Origin: Terrimesophilobacter sp044464485
GTDB taxonomy: Bacteria > Actinomycetota > Actinomycetes > Actinomycetales > Microbacteriaceae
Direction: 5' to 3'
Length of the DNA: 64,000 nucleotides
Assembly: GCA_044464485.1 (NCBI GenBank)
Contig: JBIQLG010000012.1
Coordinates: forward strand, 1 to 64,000
The position numbers and the translations under genes were made by a program. Positions within the stretch are counted from its first letter, which is position 1; every line of letters starts with the position of its first letter. The notes below the pieces were generated by a model, which saw only the letters and a list, made by a program, of their open reading frames with translations, searched no databases and was not told where the DNA came from. Shown piece by piece: positions 33,840 through 43,281 of this stretch.

Positions 33840-35216
33840 ATGAGGAGCGAGTTGTCGATAAAACACTCAAGCGTCGTCGCGTCGCCGATCGGCGAAGTAT
33901 TCGCGTGGCACACTCGTCCGGGTGCATTCACGCGGCTCAGTCCGCCCTGGCAGCCGGTCAGACTCGCAGCCGAGACTGAGTCACTCGAACACGGCACGGC
34001 CGTGCTGAACCTTCCCGCTGGTCTCACCTGGGTGTCGCGACACGATCCGCAAGAATACGATCCGCCGTATCGCTTCGCGGATGTCATTACCAGGTCCGGG
34101 CTGTCGTCGCTTCCCCTCGCTGCGGCTCTTCGTTGGAGACACGTGCACGAATTTCTTGAAGAATCGGCATCGACCACGAGGGTTACCGATCGCGTAGATA
34201 CCCCCGTGGGGTCGCGGATGCTACGGCCCATGTTCCGCTACCGCCACCGTCAACTCGCAGACGATTTGTCGGCACACCGCTGGGCGGCTGCGCTGCGAGC
34301 GGAGCCGCTCACCGTCGCCATGACCGGCTCATCGGGACTCATCGGCACTGCACTCGGCGCCTTTCTGACTTCTGGCGGGCACACGGTCATCCGGCTCGTG
34401 CGTCGAACCCCCGCAGGGCCGCACGAACGCGAATGGAAACCGTTCGATCCGGATCCGCAGTTGCTGAACGGCGTCGACGCGGTCGTCCATCTCGCCGGAG
34501 AGTCCATTGCCGGACGCTTCAGCAAGAACCACAAAGACGCAATCCGGCGCAGTCGCATCGACCCCACGCGGTTGCTCGCCCAGCTGGCGGCGTCCACGCC
34601 ATCGGGGCCAGAAACCTTCGTCAGCGCCTCTGCTATCGGCTTTTACGGAGCGGAGCGCGGTGACGAACACGTGACGGAAGCCAGTTCCCGTGGCCACGAC
34701 TTCCTCGCCGACGTTGTGAATGACTGGGAAAGCGCGACGCTGCCTGCGAGTGAAGCGGGCATCCGCGTTGCGACCATTCGCACGGGCATTGTGCAATCCG
34801 CTCGCGGCGGCTCGCTACGGATCTATCGTCCCCTGTTCAGCGCGGGCCTCGGCGGAAAAATGGCCGGAGGGAACCAGTGGGTGTCGTGGATCGATATCGA
34901 CGATCTCCTGGATATCTACTATCGAGCGCTCGTGGACGAGCGCATTGCGGGGCCCGTGAACGCGGTGGCCCCGCATCCGGTGCGCAACGCGGAATACGCT
35001 TCGGTGCTCGCTCGCGTGCTTCGCCGCCCTGCGATGCTGCCGGTTCCGGCGTTGGGTCCGCGGATTCTCTTGGGTACGGAAGGCTCAAGAAACCTCGTGG
35101 AGGGCGGGCAGTTCGTCATCCCCGCCGCCTTGACGGATGTCGATCACGAGTTTCGCCGGCCGACGCTCGAAGACTCGCTCCGCCATCAGCTCGGGCGCTT
35201 TGTAAGGCCGAGGTGA
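33840..35216 (+). CDS. TIGR01777 family epimerase with N-terminal SRPBCC domain
   Basis: Residues about 1-150 form a SRPBCC (START-like) ligand domain (SVVASPIGEVFAWHTRPGAF). Residues about 160-458 are a short-chain dehydrogenase-like fold with the nucleotide loop VAMTGSSGLIGTALGAFL and the TIGR01777 features DAVVHLAGESIAGRF and FVSASAIGFYG. This domain pair is common in actinobacteria; the substrate is unknown. The start may be ATG 33840 or TTG 33852, which has AGGAG four bases before it. The gene lies behind a perfect palindrome, so its expression is probably switched. Confidence 0.85.
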   Translation: MRSELSIKHSSVVASPIGEVFAWHTRPGAFTRLSPPWQPVRLAAETESLEHGTAVLNLPAGLTWVSRHDPQEYDPPYRFADVITRSGLSSLPLAAALRWRHVHEFLEESASTTRVTDRVDTPVGSRMLRPMFRYRHRQLADDLSAHRWAAALRAEPLTVAMTGSSGLIGTALGAFLTSGGHTVIRLVRRTPAGPHEREWKPFDPDPQLLNGVDAVVHLAGESIAGRFSKNHKDAIRRSRIDPTRLLAQLAASTPSGPETFVSASAIGFYGAERGDEHVTEASSRGHDFLADVVNDWESATLPASEAGIRVATIRTGIVQSARGGSLRIYRPLFSAGLGGKMAGGNQWVSWIDIDDLLDIYYRALVDERIAGPVNAVAPHPVRNAEYASVLARVLRRPAMLPVPALGPRILLGTEGSRNLVEGGQFVIPAALTDVDHEFRRPTLEDSLRHQLGRFVRPR

Positions 35217-35242
35217 GCTCGACTCAGGCAGAATGCGATGAG

Positions 35243-36022
35243 CTAACCGAACTTGCCCGAAACGTAGTCCTCAGTGGCTTGCACTGATGGCCGGGAGAAC
35301 ACCGTGGTGGTGTCGTCGTATTCGATGAGTTTGCCTGGTTTTCCCGTTCCCGCGATGTTGAAGAACGCGGTGCGATCCGACACCCGCGATGCCTGCTGCA
35401 TGTTGTGCGTCACGATGACTATCGTGTATTCCTCTTTGAGCTCCTCGATGAGGTCCTCGATCGCGAGCGTCGAAATCGGGTCGAGTGCGGAACACGGTTC
35501 ATCCATGAGCAGGACATCCGGCCGCATCGCGGTGGCGCGGGCTATGCACAGTCGCTGCTGCTGGCCCCCGGAAAGACCCGACCCGGGCCGCTCGAGCCGG
35601 TCCTTGACCTCGTTCCACAGGTTCGCGCCGATGAGCGCGCGCTCGACGAGATCATCGGCGTCGGGCTTTGAGATTCGACGGTTATTGAGCTTGACGCCCG
35701 CGAGGACGTTGTCTCGAATCGACATGGTCGGAAACGGGTTTGGTCGCTGGAAGACCATGCCAACCTGACGTCGAACGAGCACCGGATCGACTCCCGGCCC
35801 GTAGAGGTTGTTGCCGTCGACGAGCACCTCTCCCTGCACATACGCACCGGGAATTACCTCGTGCATGCGATTGAGAGTCCGGAGGAACGTCGACTTGCCG
35901 CATCCGCTCGGGCCGATGAACGCGGTGACGGTGCGTGGTTCGATGGTGAGGGAGACGTCCTCCACGGCCTTGAACTTTCCGTAAAAGACATTCAGCTCGT
36001 TCACTTCGATGCGCTTGGACAC
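35243..36022 (-). CDS. pstB: Phosphate ABC transporter ATP-binding protein
   Basis: The Walker A motif GPSGCGKST (about residue 37), Q-loop, signature LSGGQQQRLCIARA and Walker B VLLMDEPCSALDP mark the ATPase of the high-affinity phosphate importer. The GTG at 36022 gives 259 residues, typical for PstB, and has a GGAA site upstream. It is the last gene of pstSCAB, 16 bp after pstA. Confidence 0.96.
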   Translation of the reverse strand: MSKRIEVNELNVFYGKFKAVEDVSLTIEPRTVTAFIGPSGCGKSTFLRTLNRMHEVIPGAYVQGEVLVDGNNLYGPGVDPVLVRRQVGMVFQRPNPFPTMSIRDNVLAGVKLNNRRISKPDADDLVERALIGANLWNEVKDRLERPGSGLSGGQQQRLCIARATAMRPDVLLMDEPCSALDPISTLAIEDLIEELKEEYTIVIVTHNMQQASRVSDRTAFFNIAGTGKPGKLIEYDDTTTVFSRPSVQATEDYVSGKFG

Positions 36023-36038
36023 AACCGGTTCCTTTGTC

Positions 36039-37154
36039 TCACTGTCTGCCGAGTTTGGGGGAGAAAATTCGCGCAAGCAGTCTTGCGACGAGATTGAGCG
36101 CCATGACGATGAGGATGAGCGTGAGCGCACCCGCCCAGGCGCGATCGAGGTACGGCTGCACGTCGGCGCCGGGATTCGCGTATTGCGTATAGACGAAGAG
36201 GGGCAGCGCCATCATCCGACCGTGGAACGGGTCGTAGTTCATGCTCGACGTAAATCCGGCAATGATGAGCAGGGGCGCGGTTTCGCCGATGATGCGCGCG
36301 ATGGCAAGAGTGACGCCCGTGGTGATTCCGGCGATGGACGTCGGGATGACCACCTTCAGGATCGTGAGCCATTTCGGCACGCCGAGCGCGTACGATGCTT
36401 CGCGCAACTCGTGAGGCACGAGCTTGAGCATTTCTTCACTCGAACGGACGACAGTGGGAATCATGAGAAGCGTGAGGGAGATGGCGGCGCCGAATCCGAA
36501 GCGGATGCCGGGATCGTCGAAAAGCAGCGCGAACAGCGCAAAGGCGAACAGCCCGGCCACGATGGAGGGGATTCCGGTCATCACGTCAACGAAAAACGTG
36601 ATGGCGCGCGCAAGATGCCCGCGCCCGTACTCAACGAGATAGACGGCGGCGAGCAGGCCGACCGGCACGGAAATCAGCGTCGCGATGAGCGTGATTTCGA
36701 CGGTGCCCACGATCCCGTGCAGCGCGCCGCCGGGAAACTGCTCTGTTCCCGCACCCACGATGTTGCGCATGGACTGCGTGAAAAAGGCGATGTCGAAACG
36801 CCGGGAGCCATCCACCACGACGGTGTAGAGCAACGAGACGAGCGGAAGCAGCGCGACGATGAATGCGGTGACGACGAGGGAGGTGACGAGTCGATCTCGC
36901 GCCCTGCGCCCGCCTTCGACGAGGGCGGATACCGTCACGAGCAAACCGTCGAACAGCACGGTGCCGAAGAACACGACCGCCACAATGTTGAAATCCCCGC
37001 CGGTGCTTGCCTGAATGATGCCAAACAGCATCGCGAGAACGGCCCAACTCCCGATCAGGAGCGCCCAGGGCACGAATCGCGGGAGCTGCGCGGTAGTCAG
37101 GCTGTTGACGACCGCGCCCGGGGTCGTGCTCTTCGCCGTGCTGAACCTCATCAT
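36039..37154 (-). CDS. pstA: Phosphate ABC transporter permease
   Basis: The 371-residue product begins with a long N-terminal region that adds two or three membrane helices before the canonical six-helix PstA core. The docking loop HELREASYALGVPKWLTILK and the family signature ARIIGETAPLLIIAG are visible. The ATG at 37154 overlaps the pstC stop (TGATGATG), with a second ATG right behind it. Confidence 0.95.
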   Translation of the reverse strand: MMRFSTAKSTTPGAVVNSLTTAQLPRFVPWALLIGSWAVLAMLFGIIQASTGGDFNIVAVVFFGTVLFDGLLVTVSALVEGGRRARDRLVTSLVVTAFIVALLPLVSLLYTVVVDGSRRFDIAFFTQSMRNIVGAGTEQFPGGALHGIVGTVEITLIATLISVPVGLLAAVYLVEYGRGHLARAITFFVDVMTGIPSIVAGLFAFALFALLFDDPGIRFGFGAAISLTLLMIPTVVRSSEEMLKLVPHELREASYALGVPKWLTILKVVIPTSIAGITTGVTLAIARIIGETAPLLIIAGFTSSMNYDPFHGRMMALPLFVYTQYANPGADVQPYLDRAWAGALTLILIVMALNLVARLLARIFSPKLGRQ

Positions 37155-38098
37155 CAGTTCGCTCCGGAGAATGCTTTGCGGCGGTTGATGAGCACGCGCG
37201 CGCCGGAGTTGACGAGAAGAGTGATCACGAACAGGATGAGGCCGGTTGCGATAAGCGCGTTGACGCCAACGCCGTGCGCTTCGGGAAAGTTGAGCGCGAT
37301 GTTGCCTGCGATGGTGGGTGGGTTCACCGAGCCGGTGAGCACGAAATTGATCACGATTGCCGGCGATAGCACCATGGCAACGACCATCGTTTCGCCGAGC
37401 GCACGCCCGAGGCCGAGCATGGTGGCCGAGATGATCCCCGGCATGCCGAAGGGCAGCACGGCCACGCGAATCATCTCCCACCTGGTTGCGCCAAGCGCCA
37501 GTGCGGCCTCTTCGTGCAGCACGGGTGTCTGCAGGAAAACCTCGCGGCACACGGCCGTGATGATGGGGAGCACCATGACGGCTAGCACGATCGCCACCGT
37601 CAGAATGGTGCGGCCGGTGCCCGAGACGGGCGGAGCGAACAGCGGTATCCAGCCGGCGTTGTCGGTGAGCCAGACGTAAAAGGGTTGCACGAAAGGAGCA
37701 AGAACCTTGATGCCCCACAGACCGAACACGACCGAGGGAACCGCGGCGAGAAGGTCGATGATGTAGCCGAGGGTCTGCGCGACCTTTCGTGGCGCGTAAT
37801 GCGAAATGAACAGCGCTATTCCCAGCGAAAGAGGGAGCGCAATGAGAAGAGCGAGAGCAGCGGCCCACACGGTGCCGAAGGCCAGCGGTGCGACATATTC
37901 CCAGAAACTGGAGGGGGAGCCCGGCAGTTCCGCCGGGTCTGCCACCAGCGCGGGGATGCTTTGCGCGATGAGAAACACCGCAACCGCGGCGAGAGCGAAA
38001 AGAATGATGACGCCGGCGGCGAGTGCTCCCCCTGAGAAGATGCGATCGGCCGGTCGCAGGGGTGCCTTGGCTTGTGCCGTGTCGTCATGAGCGGTCAT
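37154..38098 (-). CDS. pstC: Phosphate ABC transporter permease
   Basis: The 314-residue protein has six core helices and the PstC features VLHEEAALALGATRWEMIRV and LGLGRALGETMVVAMVL. Its ATG overlaps the pstS stop (ATGA). With PstA it forms the phosphate channel energised by PstB. Confidence 0.95.
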   Translation of the reverse strand: MTAHDDTAQAKAPLRPADRIFSGGALAAGVIILFALAAVAVFLIAQSIPALVADPAELPGSPSSFWEYVAPLAFGTVWAAALALLIALPLSLGIALFISHYAPRKVAQTLGYIIDLLAAVPSVVFGLWGIKVLAPFVQPFYVWLTDNAGWIPLFAPPVSGTGRTILTVAIVLAVMVLPIITAVCREVFLQTPVLHEEAALALGATRWEMIRVAVLPFGMPGIISATMLGLGRALGETMVVAMVLSPAIVINFVLTGSVNPPTIAGNIALNFPEAHGVGVNALIATGLILFVITLLVNSGARVLINRRKAFSGAN

Positions 38099-39192
38099 GA
38101 GATCGTTTCGATTGCGCGCGCGACCTGTTCCGATAATTCAGCAGAAAGCGGGGCGGCTCCGGCGAACTTTTCGGCGACGGCCTGGCCTTCCGTGCTCGCG
38201 ATGAAGTGCGCATACGCCTTGACAAGCGCACCGAGGTCGGAATTCGCGTAGGTCTGGCAGACGATGAGATAGCTCACCAAAACGATCGGGTAGTGGGTGG
38301 GATCCGTCGTTGTGCGATTCAGCGACAGGGCTATGTCGTTTCCCGTGTGGCCTTCGGCGCGCGGCGAATCGGCGACGAGTTTGGCAGCGGCGGCCGCGGT
38401 GTAGCTGACGAACGAGTCTCCCACTTTGATGTGAGCAAACGGCAGCGCGCCCGCGCGCGACGCGTCGGCGTAACCAATCGTGTTCCGGCCGTTGGTCACC
38501 GCCTCGACGACGCCGGAGGTACCCTGAGCCGCTTCGCCGACGGTGAACGGGAACGTGTCCGACGCCGTGGCCGGCCACGCGTCCCCGGCGGTCTGGGCCA
38601 GGTAGTCGGTGAAGTTTTTGGTGGTCCCCGAGTCATCCGATCGGTGGACGGCAGTGATGGTGGCGGACGGCAGTTGCGTGTTCGGGTTGAGCGAGGCGAT
38701 GTGCGGATCATCCCAGTTCGTAATGTTGCCCGCGAAAATCCGCGCGATAGTCTCCGCGTCGAGCCTCAGGGACGAAACGCCGTCAACATTGAAGATGAGC
38801 GCAATGGGGGAGATGTAGACGGGCAAATCGATGGGCGAGGTGCCCGGCGCGCACGCCGCGAAGCGCTGCGTGAGTTGCTTCATGGTGAGTGCGGAATCCG
38901 ATCCCGCATACGCTACGCCGCCGCTAAGGAACGCCTTGCGTCCGGCGCCCGATCCATCCGGCGAATAGTTGATGGTCACGGCCGGGTTCGCCGTCTGGAA
39001 CGCAGCTATCCATGCGTCGGATGCGCTGCCCTGCGAGGACGCGCCGGATCCGTTCAGTTCACCCGCGAGGTCGCTCGTCACGCCCGACTGCGCCATCTCG
39101 TTCGCAGCGCACGACGTGAGCAAAAGCGCCAGCACCAGCGCGGTGGACGCGAGTCCGCCGCGACCCACGAGGTTTCGACGCGAGGGAGGCAC
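38095..39192 (-). CDS. pstS: Phosphate-binding lipoprotein
   Basis: A lipoprotein signal ends in the lipobox LLLTSCAAN (Cys near 28). The mature part has PstS phosphate-site motifs GSGASSQGSASDAW, YAGSDSALT and HRSDDSGTTKNFT. The length of 365 residues is normal. It leads the pst operon and is preceded by a direct-repeat PHO box at 39215-39236, so induction under phosphate limitation is expected. The GTG start lacks a strong ribosome site. Confidence 0.96.
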   Translation of the reverse strand: MPPSRRNLVGRGGLASTALVLALLLTSCAANEMAQSGVTSDLAGELNGSGASSQGSASDAWIAAFQTANPAVTINYSPDGSGAGRKAFLSGGVAYAGSDSALTMKQLTQRFAACAPGTSPIDLPVYISPIALIFNVDGVSSLRLDAETIARIFAGNITNWDDPHIASLNPNTQLPSATITAVHRSDDSGTTKNFTDYLAQTAGDAWPATASDTFPFTVGEAAQGTSGVVEAVTNGRNTIGYADASRAGALPFAHIKVGDSFVSYTAAAAAKLVADSPRAEGHTGNDIALSLNRTTTDPTHYPIVLVSYLIVCQTYANSDLGALVKAYAHFIASTEGQAVAEKFAGAAPLSAELSEQVARAIETIS

Positions 39193-39214
39193 TCTCGCTA
39201 CGTTGCCGTGCGAG

Positions 39215-39236
39215 GGTAAACGAATGGTAAACGAAC
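39215..39236 (-). promoter_or_regulatory. PHO box, two 11-bp direct repeats before pstS
   Basis: On the minus strand GTTCGTTTACC is followed directly by ATTCGTTTACC, two repeats at 11-bp spacing. Tandem 11-bp GTTCACC-like repeats are the known binding site for PhoP/RegX3-type regulators in actinobacteria. The site lies 23 bp before pstS and just after the end of mutT1. Confidence 0.85.
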
Positions 39237-39258
39237 GGGCTCGTCGGCGCGGTGTCGT

Positions 39259-40215
39259 TCAGGTGCTCTCGACGGGCGAGTGCGTCTCGACGGCGATGAT
39301 TCGTACCTGCGGGTTATCTTTGCTCACATGAATGACGCTGAACTCGCCTGTCGAGAGTTGCGACGCTCGTTGCAGTTCGCGGTTCAACGGCATCTCTGTT
39401 GCCGCCGCCAGTTCGGCGATGATGTCGGGAAGCACCGGTCCATGACTGCACAGCGCCGCGGACTTGCGCTTGGCGAGCCTGCGCTGCACCACTTTGCGCA
39501 CGTTGGCTTCCCCCCGCGCGTGCGCGTGCTGGCTGATGGCCGCGGTTGACGAAACCGGCAGGCCGGTCAGTTCGGACAGCGGGGCGAGCGTGGCCAGGCA
39601 TCGCGCGGCAGTGCTGGAGATGAGTTTCTCCGGACCGAATGCCGCGATAGCCGGTGCGATGCTGGCCGCCTGCTCGAGACCACGATGCAGCAGAGGGCGG
39701 GTTGCATCCGGTCCGTCCCAACTCGCCGGTGCAACGGTCTTTCCGTGGCGAACGGCAATTATGGCGAAGGTTTCCAGACACCGATGTGTCTCGAGTTCCG
39801 TGAACCGGTCGATCACCTCGCGGTCCCGTTCGTAGCTGAGCGCTTTTCGCGCTTTCTTCACCGGAAGCCATTCGAGCGCGGCAATCTCATGATTGGGCGC
39901 AAAGCGAGACGCGGCGAGCGCTTCGTCGCTCACGTGCGCGGCCCAGTAGTGCACCACTTTGTCTCGCCCGGCGGTAATGGTGTATTCGATGCTGCCGAGA
40001 GGCGGACCGAGCGCGACTCTCAACCCCGTTTCTTCTTCCACTTCGCGCACGGCGGTATGCGGCGGGGATTCGCCAGGATCCACCTTTCCCTTGGGCAGCG
40101 ACACGTCGGCCTGCGCCTCGCGGTGAACAAGAAGAATGCGCAGCTCACCGGCTTCCCTCCGCCAGCACACGGCACCCGCGGCGATGATGAGATCATCGGC
40201 CGCAGTCCGCTTCAT
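39259..40215 (-). CDS. mutT1: Nudix hydrolase with C-terminal histidine-phosphatase domain (MutT1-like)
   Basis: Residues about 10-140 form a Nudix domain with the box GKVDPGESPPHTAVREVEEE. The C-terminal half is a histidine-phosphatase domain starting IAVRHGKTV with the RHG motif. Mycobacterial MutT1 has this architecture and cleans 8-oxo-dGTP and diadenosine polyphosphates. Its ATG overlaps the ppk stop (ATGA), linking it to polyphosphate metabolism. Confidence 0.9.
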   Translation of the reverse strand: MKRTAADDLIIAAGAVCWRREAGELRILLVHREAQADVSLPKGKVDPGESPPHTAVREVEEETGLRVALGPPLGSIEYTITAGRDKVVHYWAAHVSDEALAASRFAPNHEIAALEWLPVKKARKALSYERDREVIDRFTELETHRCLETFAIIAVRHGKTVAPASWDGPDATRPLLHRGLEQAASIAPAIAAFGPEKLISSTAARCLATLAPLSELTGLPVSSTAAISQHAHARGEANVRKVVQRRLAKRKSAALCSHGPVLPDIIAELAAATEMPLNRELQRASQLSTGEFSVIHVSKDNPQVRIIAVETHSPVEST

Positions 40216-42383
40216 CGCTGACCTCCGCGTGTCCGCGCCGACACTCGCCTCATGATCGTATTTTGCAGGTCTTTGAGCGGCGCCCCCGATGCGGTTCGAT
40301 GGTGGCGTTCCCATGTGCCGGAACTGTCGAGCCACCACGAGGAGGTGCCGTCAGACATCGCGAGATCGAACATTGCTTCAATCTGTTCGAGCTGTTCGGG
40401 GTCGTTCAACCTCACGAGAGTTTCGATTCGGCGATCCAGATTGCGGTGCATCAGATCCGCGCTTCCGATGAACACCTGCGGGTCGCCGTCATTGCCGAAC
40501 GAAAAAATTCGGGAGTGTTCCAGATATCTGCCGACGATGGAGCGGACGCGGATGTTTTCGCTCATCCCCTCCACACCCGGCCGCACGCTGCAGATTCCCC
40601 TCACCCACAGGTCGATGGGGACACCGGCCTGGCTCGCGTAATAGAGCGAGTCGATGATGGCCTCGTCCACAATCGAATTGACTTTGATGCGGATGCTGCT
40701 CGGCTTGCCCGCCTCCGCGTTGCGCGTCTCCGTGCGGATGCGCTTGAGCAGCCCCTTGCGGAGGTGAAGGGGCGCAACGAGCAGCCGCTTGAACTTCTTT
40801 TCGATGGCGTAGCCGGAAAGCTCGTTGAAGAGTCTGGTGAGGTCCTTGCCGATTTGGTCATCCGCCGTGAGCAGGCCGAGGTCTTCGTAGACGCGACTGG
40901 TTTTCGGATTGTAGTTTCCGGTACCGATGTGGCTGTAGTGCCGCAGCACTCCACTCTCCTGGCGCACCACGAGCGCAAGCTTGCAGTGCGTTTTGAGCCC
41001 GACCATCCCGTACACCACGTGTACGCCGGCTTTTTCAAGTTGTCTGGCCCAGTTGATGTTCGCGGTTTCGTCGAAGCGAGCCTTGATCTCCACGAGCGCA
41101 AGGACCGCTTTGCCCGCTTCGGCGGCGTCGATGAGGGCCTCCACGATGGGGCTGTCACCGCTCGTGCGGTAGAGGGTTTGTTTGATCGCGAGCACGTTCG
41201 GATCGCGCGCCGCCTGTTCGAGAAATGCCTGAACGCTCGTCGTGAACGACTCGTACGGGTGGTGCAACAGGATGTCCTTGCGCGCGATGGACGCGAACAC
41301 GTCCGGTTCGGCATGCGGCTCGTTCGGCAACAGCCCAACGCTCGTCGTCGGAACATCCTTTCGGTACTTGAGCGCAGGGCGTTCGATGCGCGACACTTCG
41401 AACAGGCCGCCGAGGTCCAGTGGCGCAGGCAGCCGATAAACTTCCTGCTCGGTGATCCCCAGCTCGCGCACGAGCAGTTCCAGCGTCCTGTCGTCCATGT
41501 CGTCGGTGACTTCGAGCCGGATGGGAGGGCCGAAGCGGCGACGCAGCAGCTCGCGCTCGAGGGACTGGATGAGGTTCTCCGACTCATCCTCTTCGAGATC
41601 GAAGTCTTCGTTGCGCGTGACGCGGAACTCCTGATGCTCCAGAATCTCCATTCCCGGGAAGAGCTCCTCGAGATGATTCGAGACGAGGTCCTCCAGCGGG
41701 ATGAAGCGCAGCAGTCCGCGTTCGTCATCCGGCAACTGCACAAAGCGCGGCAGAACGGAAGGAACCTTGAGGCGGGCAAATTCTTCCTTGCCGGACACCG
41801 GGTGCCGCACGCGAATGGACAGGTTCAGCGACAGTCCCGAAATGTACGGGAACGGGTGCGCGGGATCGACGGCAAGCGGCATGAGCACGGGAAATATGCT
41901 GGTCGAAAAGATTTCGTCGATGCGCTCGCGGTCGCCGTCATCCAGGTCTGCCCAGGTTTCGATGTGGATGCCGGCGTCATCCAGTGCGGGTTTCACGAGG
42001 TCGCGGAATGTCGCGGCGTGGCGAGCCTGCAATTCGTGTGCTCGATCGCTAATGGCCGCCAGCGCGTCGAGGGGTGCAGTGCCCACGTTCGTGGGCACGG
42101 CGAGCCCGGTCATGATCCGGCGTTTCAACCCGGCAACGCGCACCATGAAGAATTCGTCGAGATTGACCGCGAAATACGCGAGAAAGTTGACTCTCTCCAG
42201 CAGCGGAACCGATTCGTCTTCCGCGAGTTCGAGCACGCGCTCGTTGAAGGCGAGCCAACTCAGCTCGCGATCAAGGAACCGATCCGCCGGCAACGTGCCG
42301 TCGTCGACCCAGGTCGAATCGTAATCGTCGTCGAGGCTGTCTGTTGCGAGCCCCGTATCGTCCAGGTAACCCTCCGCTTCCAT
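40212..42383 (-). CDS. ppk: Polyphosphate kinase 1
   Basis: The 723-residue enzyme makes and uses polyphosphate with ATP. PPK1 features are FLDRELSWLAFNERVLELA near residue 35, FYMVRVAG-like FFMVRVAGLKRR, and the two catalytic-histidine regions KTHCKLALVVR with YSHIGTGNYN, and GSADLMHRNLDRRIETLV. An acidic extension of about 30 residues precedes the core. I chose the ATG at 42383 since the open frame further upstream belongs to mshD. It is coupled to mutT1. Confidence 0.96.
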   Translation of the reverse strand: MEAEGYLDDTGLATDSLDDDYDSTWVDDGTLPADRFLDRELSWLAFNERVLELAEDESVPLLERVNFLAYFAVNLDEFFMVRVAGLKRRIMTGLAVPTNVGTAPLDALAAISDRAHELQARHAATFRDLVKPALDDAGIHIETWADLDDGDRERIDEIFSTSIFPVLMPLAVDPAHPFPYISGLSLNLSIRVRHPVSGKEEFARLKVPSVLPRFVQLPDDERGLLRFIPLEDLVSNHLEELFPGMEILEHQEFRVTRNEDFDLEEDESENLIQSLERELLRRRFGPPIRLEVTDDMDDRTLELLVRELGITEQEVYRLPAPLDLGGLFEVSRIERPALKYRKDVPTTSVGLLPNEPHAEPDVFASIARKDILLHHPYESFTTSVQAFLEQAARDPNVLAIKQTLYRTSGDSPIVEALIDAAEAGKAVLALVEIKARFDETANINWARQLEKAGVHVVYGMVGLKTHCKLALVVRQESGVLRHYSHIGTGNYNPKTSRVYEDLGLLTADDQIGKDLTRLFNELSGYAIEKKFKRLLVAPLHLRKGLLKRIRTETRNAEAGKPSSIRIKVNSIVDEAIIDSLYYASQAGVPIDLWVRGICSVRPGVEGMSENIRVRSIVGRYLEHSRIFSFGNDGDPQVFIGSADLMHRNLDRRIETLVRLNDPEQLEQIEAMFDLAMSDGTSSWWLDSSGTWERHHRTASGAPLKDLQNTIMRRVSARTRGGQR

Positions 42384-42417
42384 CCAACGATCATTGCACT
42401 CGCGGGGGCGCAAACGG

Positions 42418-43281
42418 TTAATTCCCGCGGCGGTGATAGCGGATGTCGATGGTGTTCTGGCCGAATCCGTAGCGTCGATAGAGCGCGAGAGCCGGATCAT
42501 TGTCGGCCTCGACGTACAGCGTCGCGGCGCGGATGCCGCGCTGCGCGAGTCGTGAAAAGCCCGCCTCCATGAGAATACGGCCGAGTCCCTCGCCCTGGCG
42601 GTCCGAGTCGATTCCCACCGCGTAGAATTCACCTTCGTCACCGTCGACTTTGAGCCAGCAGAATCCGACGATGCTCGGTCTTTCGACTGAAGAGGCCCGA
42701 TCCACGAGCAGGAGAAAATCTTCAGGATCGAACCAGGGCTCGGCGAGCCGGTCGTCGAGATCGCGCTGCGTGAGCTTTCCCTGTTCCGGGTGATCGGCGA
42801 ACGCGCGCGCGTTGAGGGCGAGCCACGCGGCATCATCGGTCCCCGGACGAAACGCCGCGATATGCAGCCCGTTACCTGCCGGGTTGCTGCCCGCGTGTTC
42901 CGCAACTGGTGCGATGAGTTGGAGCAGCGTGCGCACCGGCAGGAAACCGAATCGGGCAGCGAGGGCTCGCGAGGCGGGATGATCACCGTGAGCCCACGCG
43001 TACCGCGCTTCGGGGTGATCGGCAAGCACGCGGGCGGCCAGCGACGTTCCGCGGCCGCTGCCTCTGGCGTCCGGATCGATGACGAGTTCGAACTCGTCGG
43101 CGCTGACGATCGCGGCACCGACGATGGCGCCGTCATCCTCGTCGCTCAGGAGAACTCGTTCGCCGCGCTCGAATTCGACGAGGCTTTGATCCGAGAATGG
43201 TGACTGTCCATCGCGAGCTTTGGCGCGGGAAACCAGGCCGGAGAGCAGCTCAGGTGACGGCATTTGCGGTGACGCGTTCAT
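42418..43281 (-). CDS. mshD: Mycothiol synthase
   Basis: The product has two tandem GNAT acetyltransferase domains. The C-terminal one carries the acetyl-CoA loop VGIDSDRQGEGLGRILMEAG. MshD acetylates Cys-GlcN-Ins, the last step of mycothiol synthesis. Three ATGs are possible; 43281 has GAGG at 7 bases and is preferred. The start lies inside the end of the GlnR-type gene, the neighbour order also seen in mycobacteria (glnR-mshD). Confidence 0.92.
   Translation of the reverse strand: MNASPQMPSPELLSGLVSRAKARDGQSPFSDQSLVEFERGERVLLSDEDDGAIVGAAIVSADEFELVIDPDARGSGRGTSLAARVLADHPEARYAWAHGDHPASRALAARFGFLPVRTLLQLIAPVAEHAGSNPAGNGLHIAAFRPGTDDAAWLALNARAFADHPEQGKLTQRDLDDRLAEPWFDPEDFLLLVDRASSVERPSIVGFCWLKVDGDEGEFYAVGIDSDRQGEGLGRILMEAGFSRLAQRGIRAATLYVEADNDPALALYRRYGFGQNTIDIRYHRRGN

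Noticed and set aside
40263..42572. 769-codon plus-strand open frame opposite ppk
   Set aside because: It is the antisense shadow of ppk; long antisense frames are expected at this GC content and it lacks any domain pattern or ribosome site.
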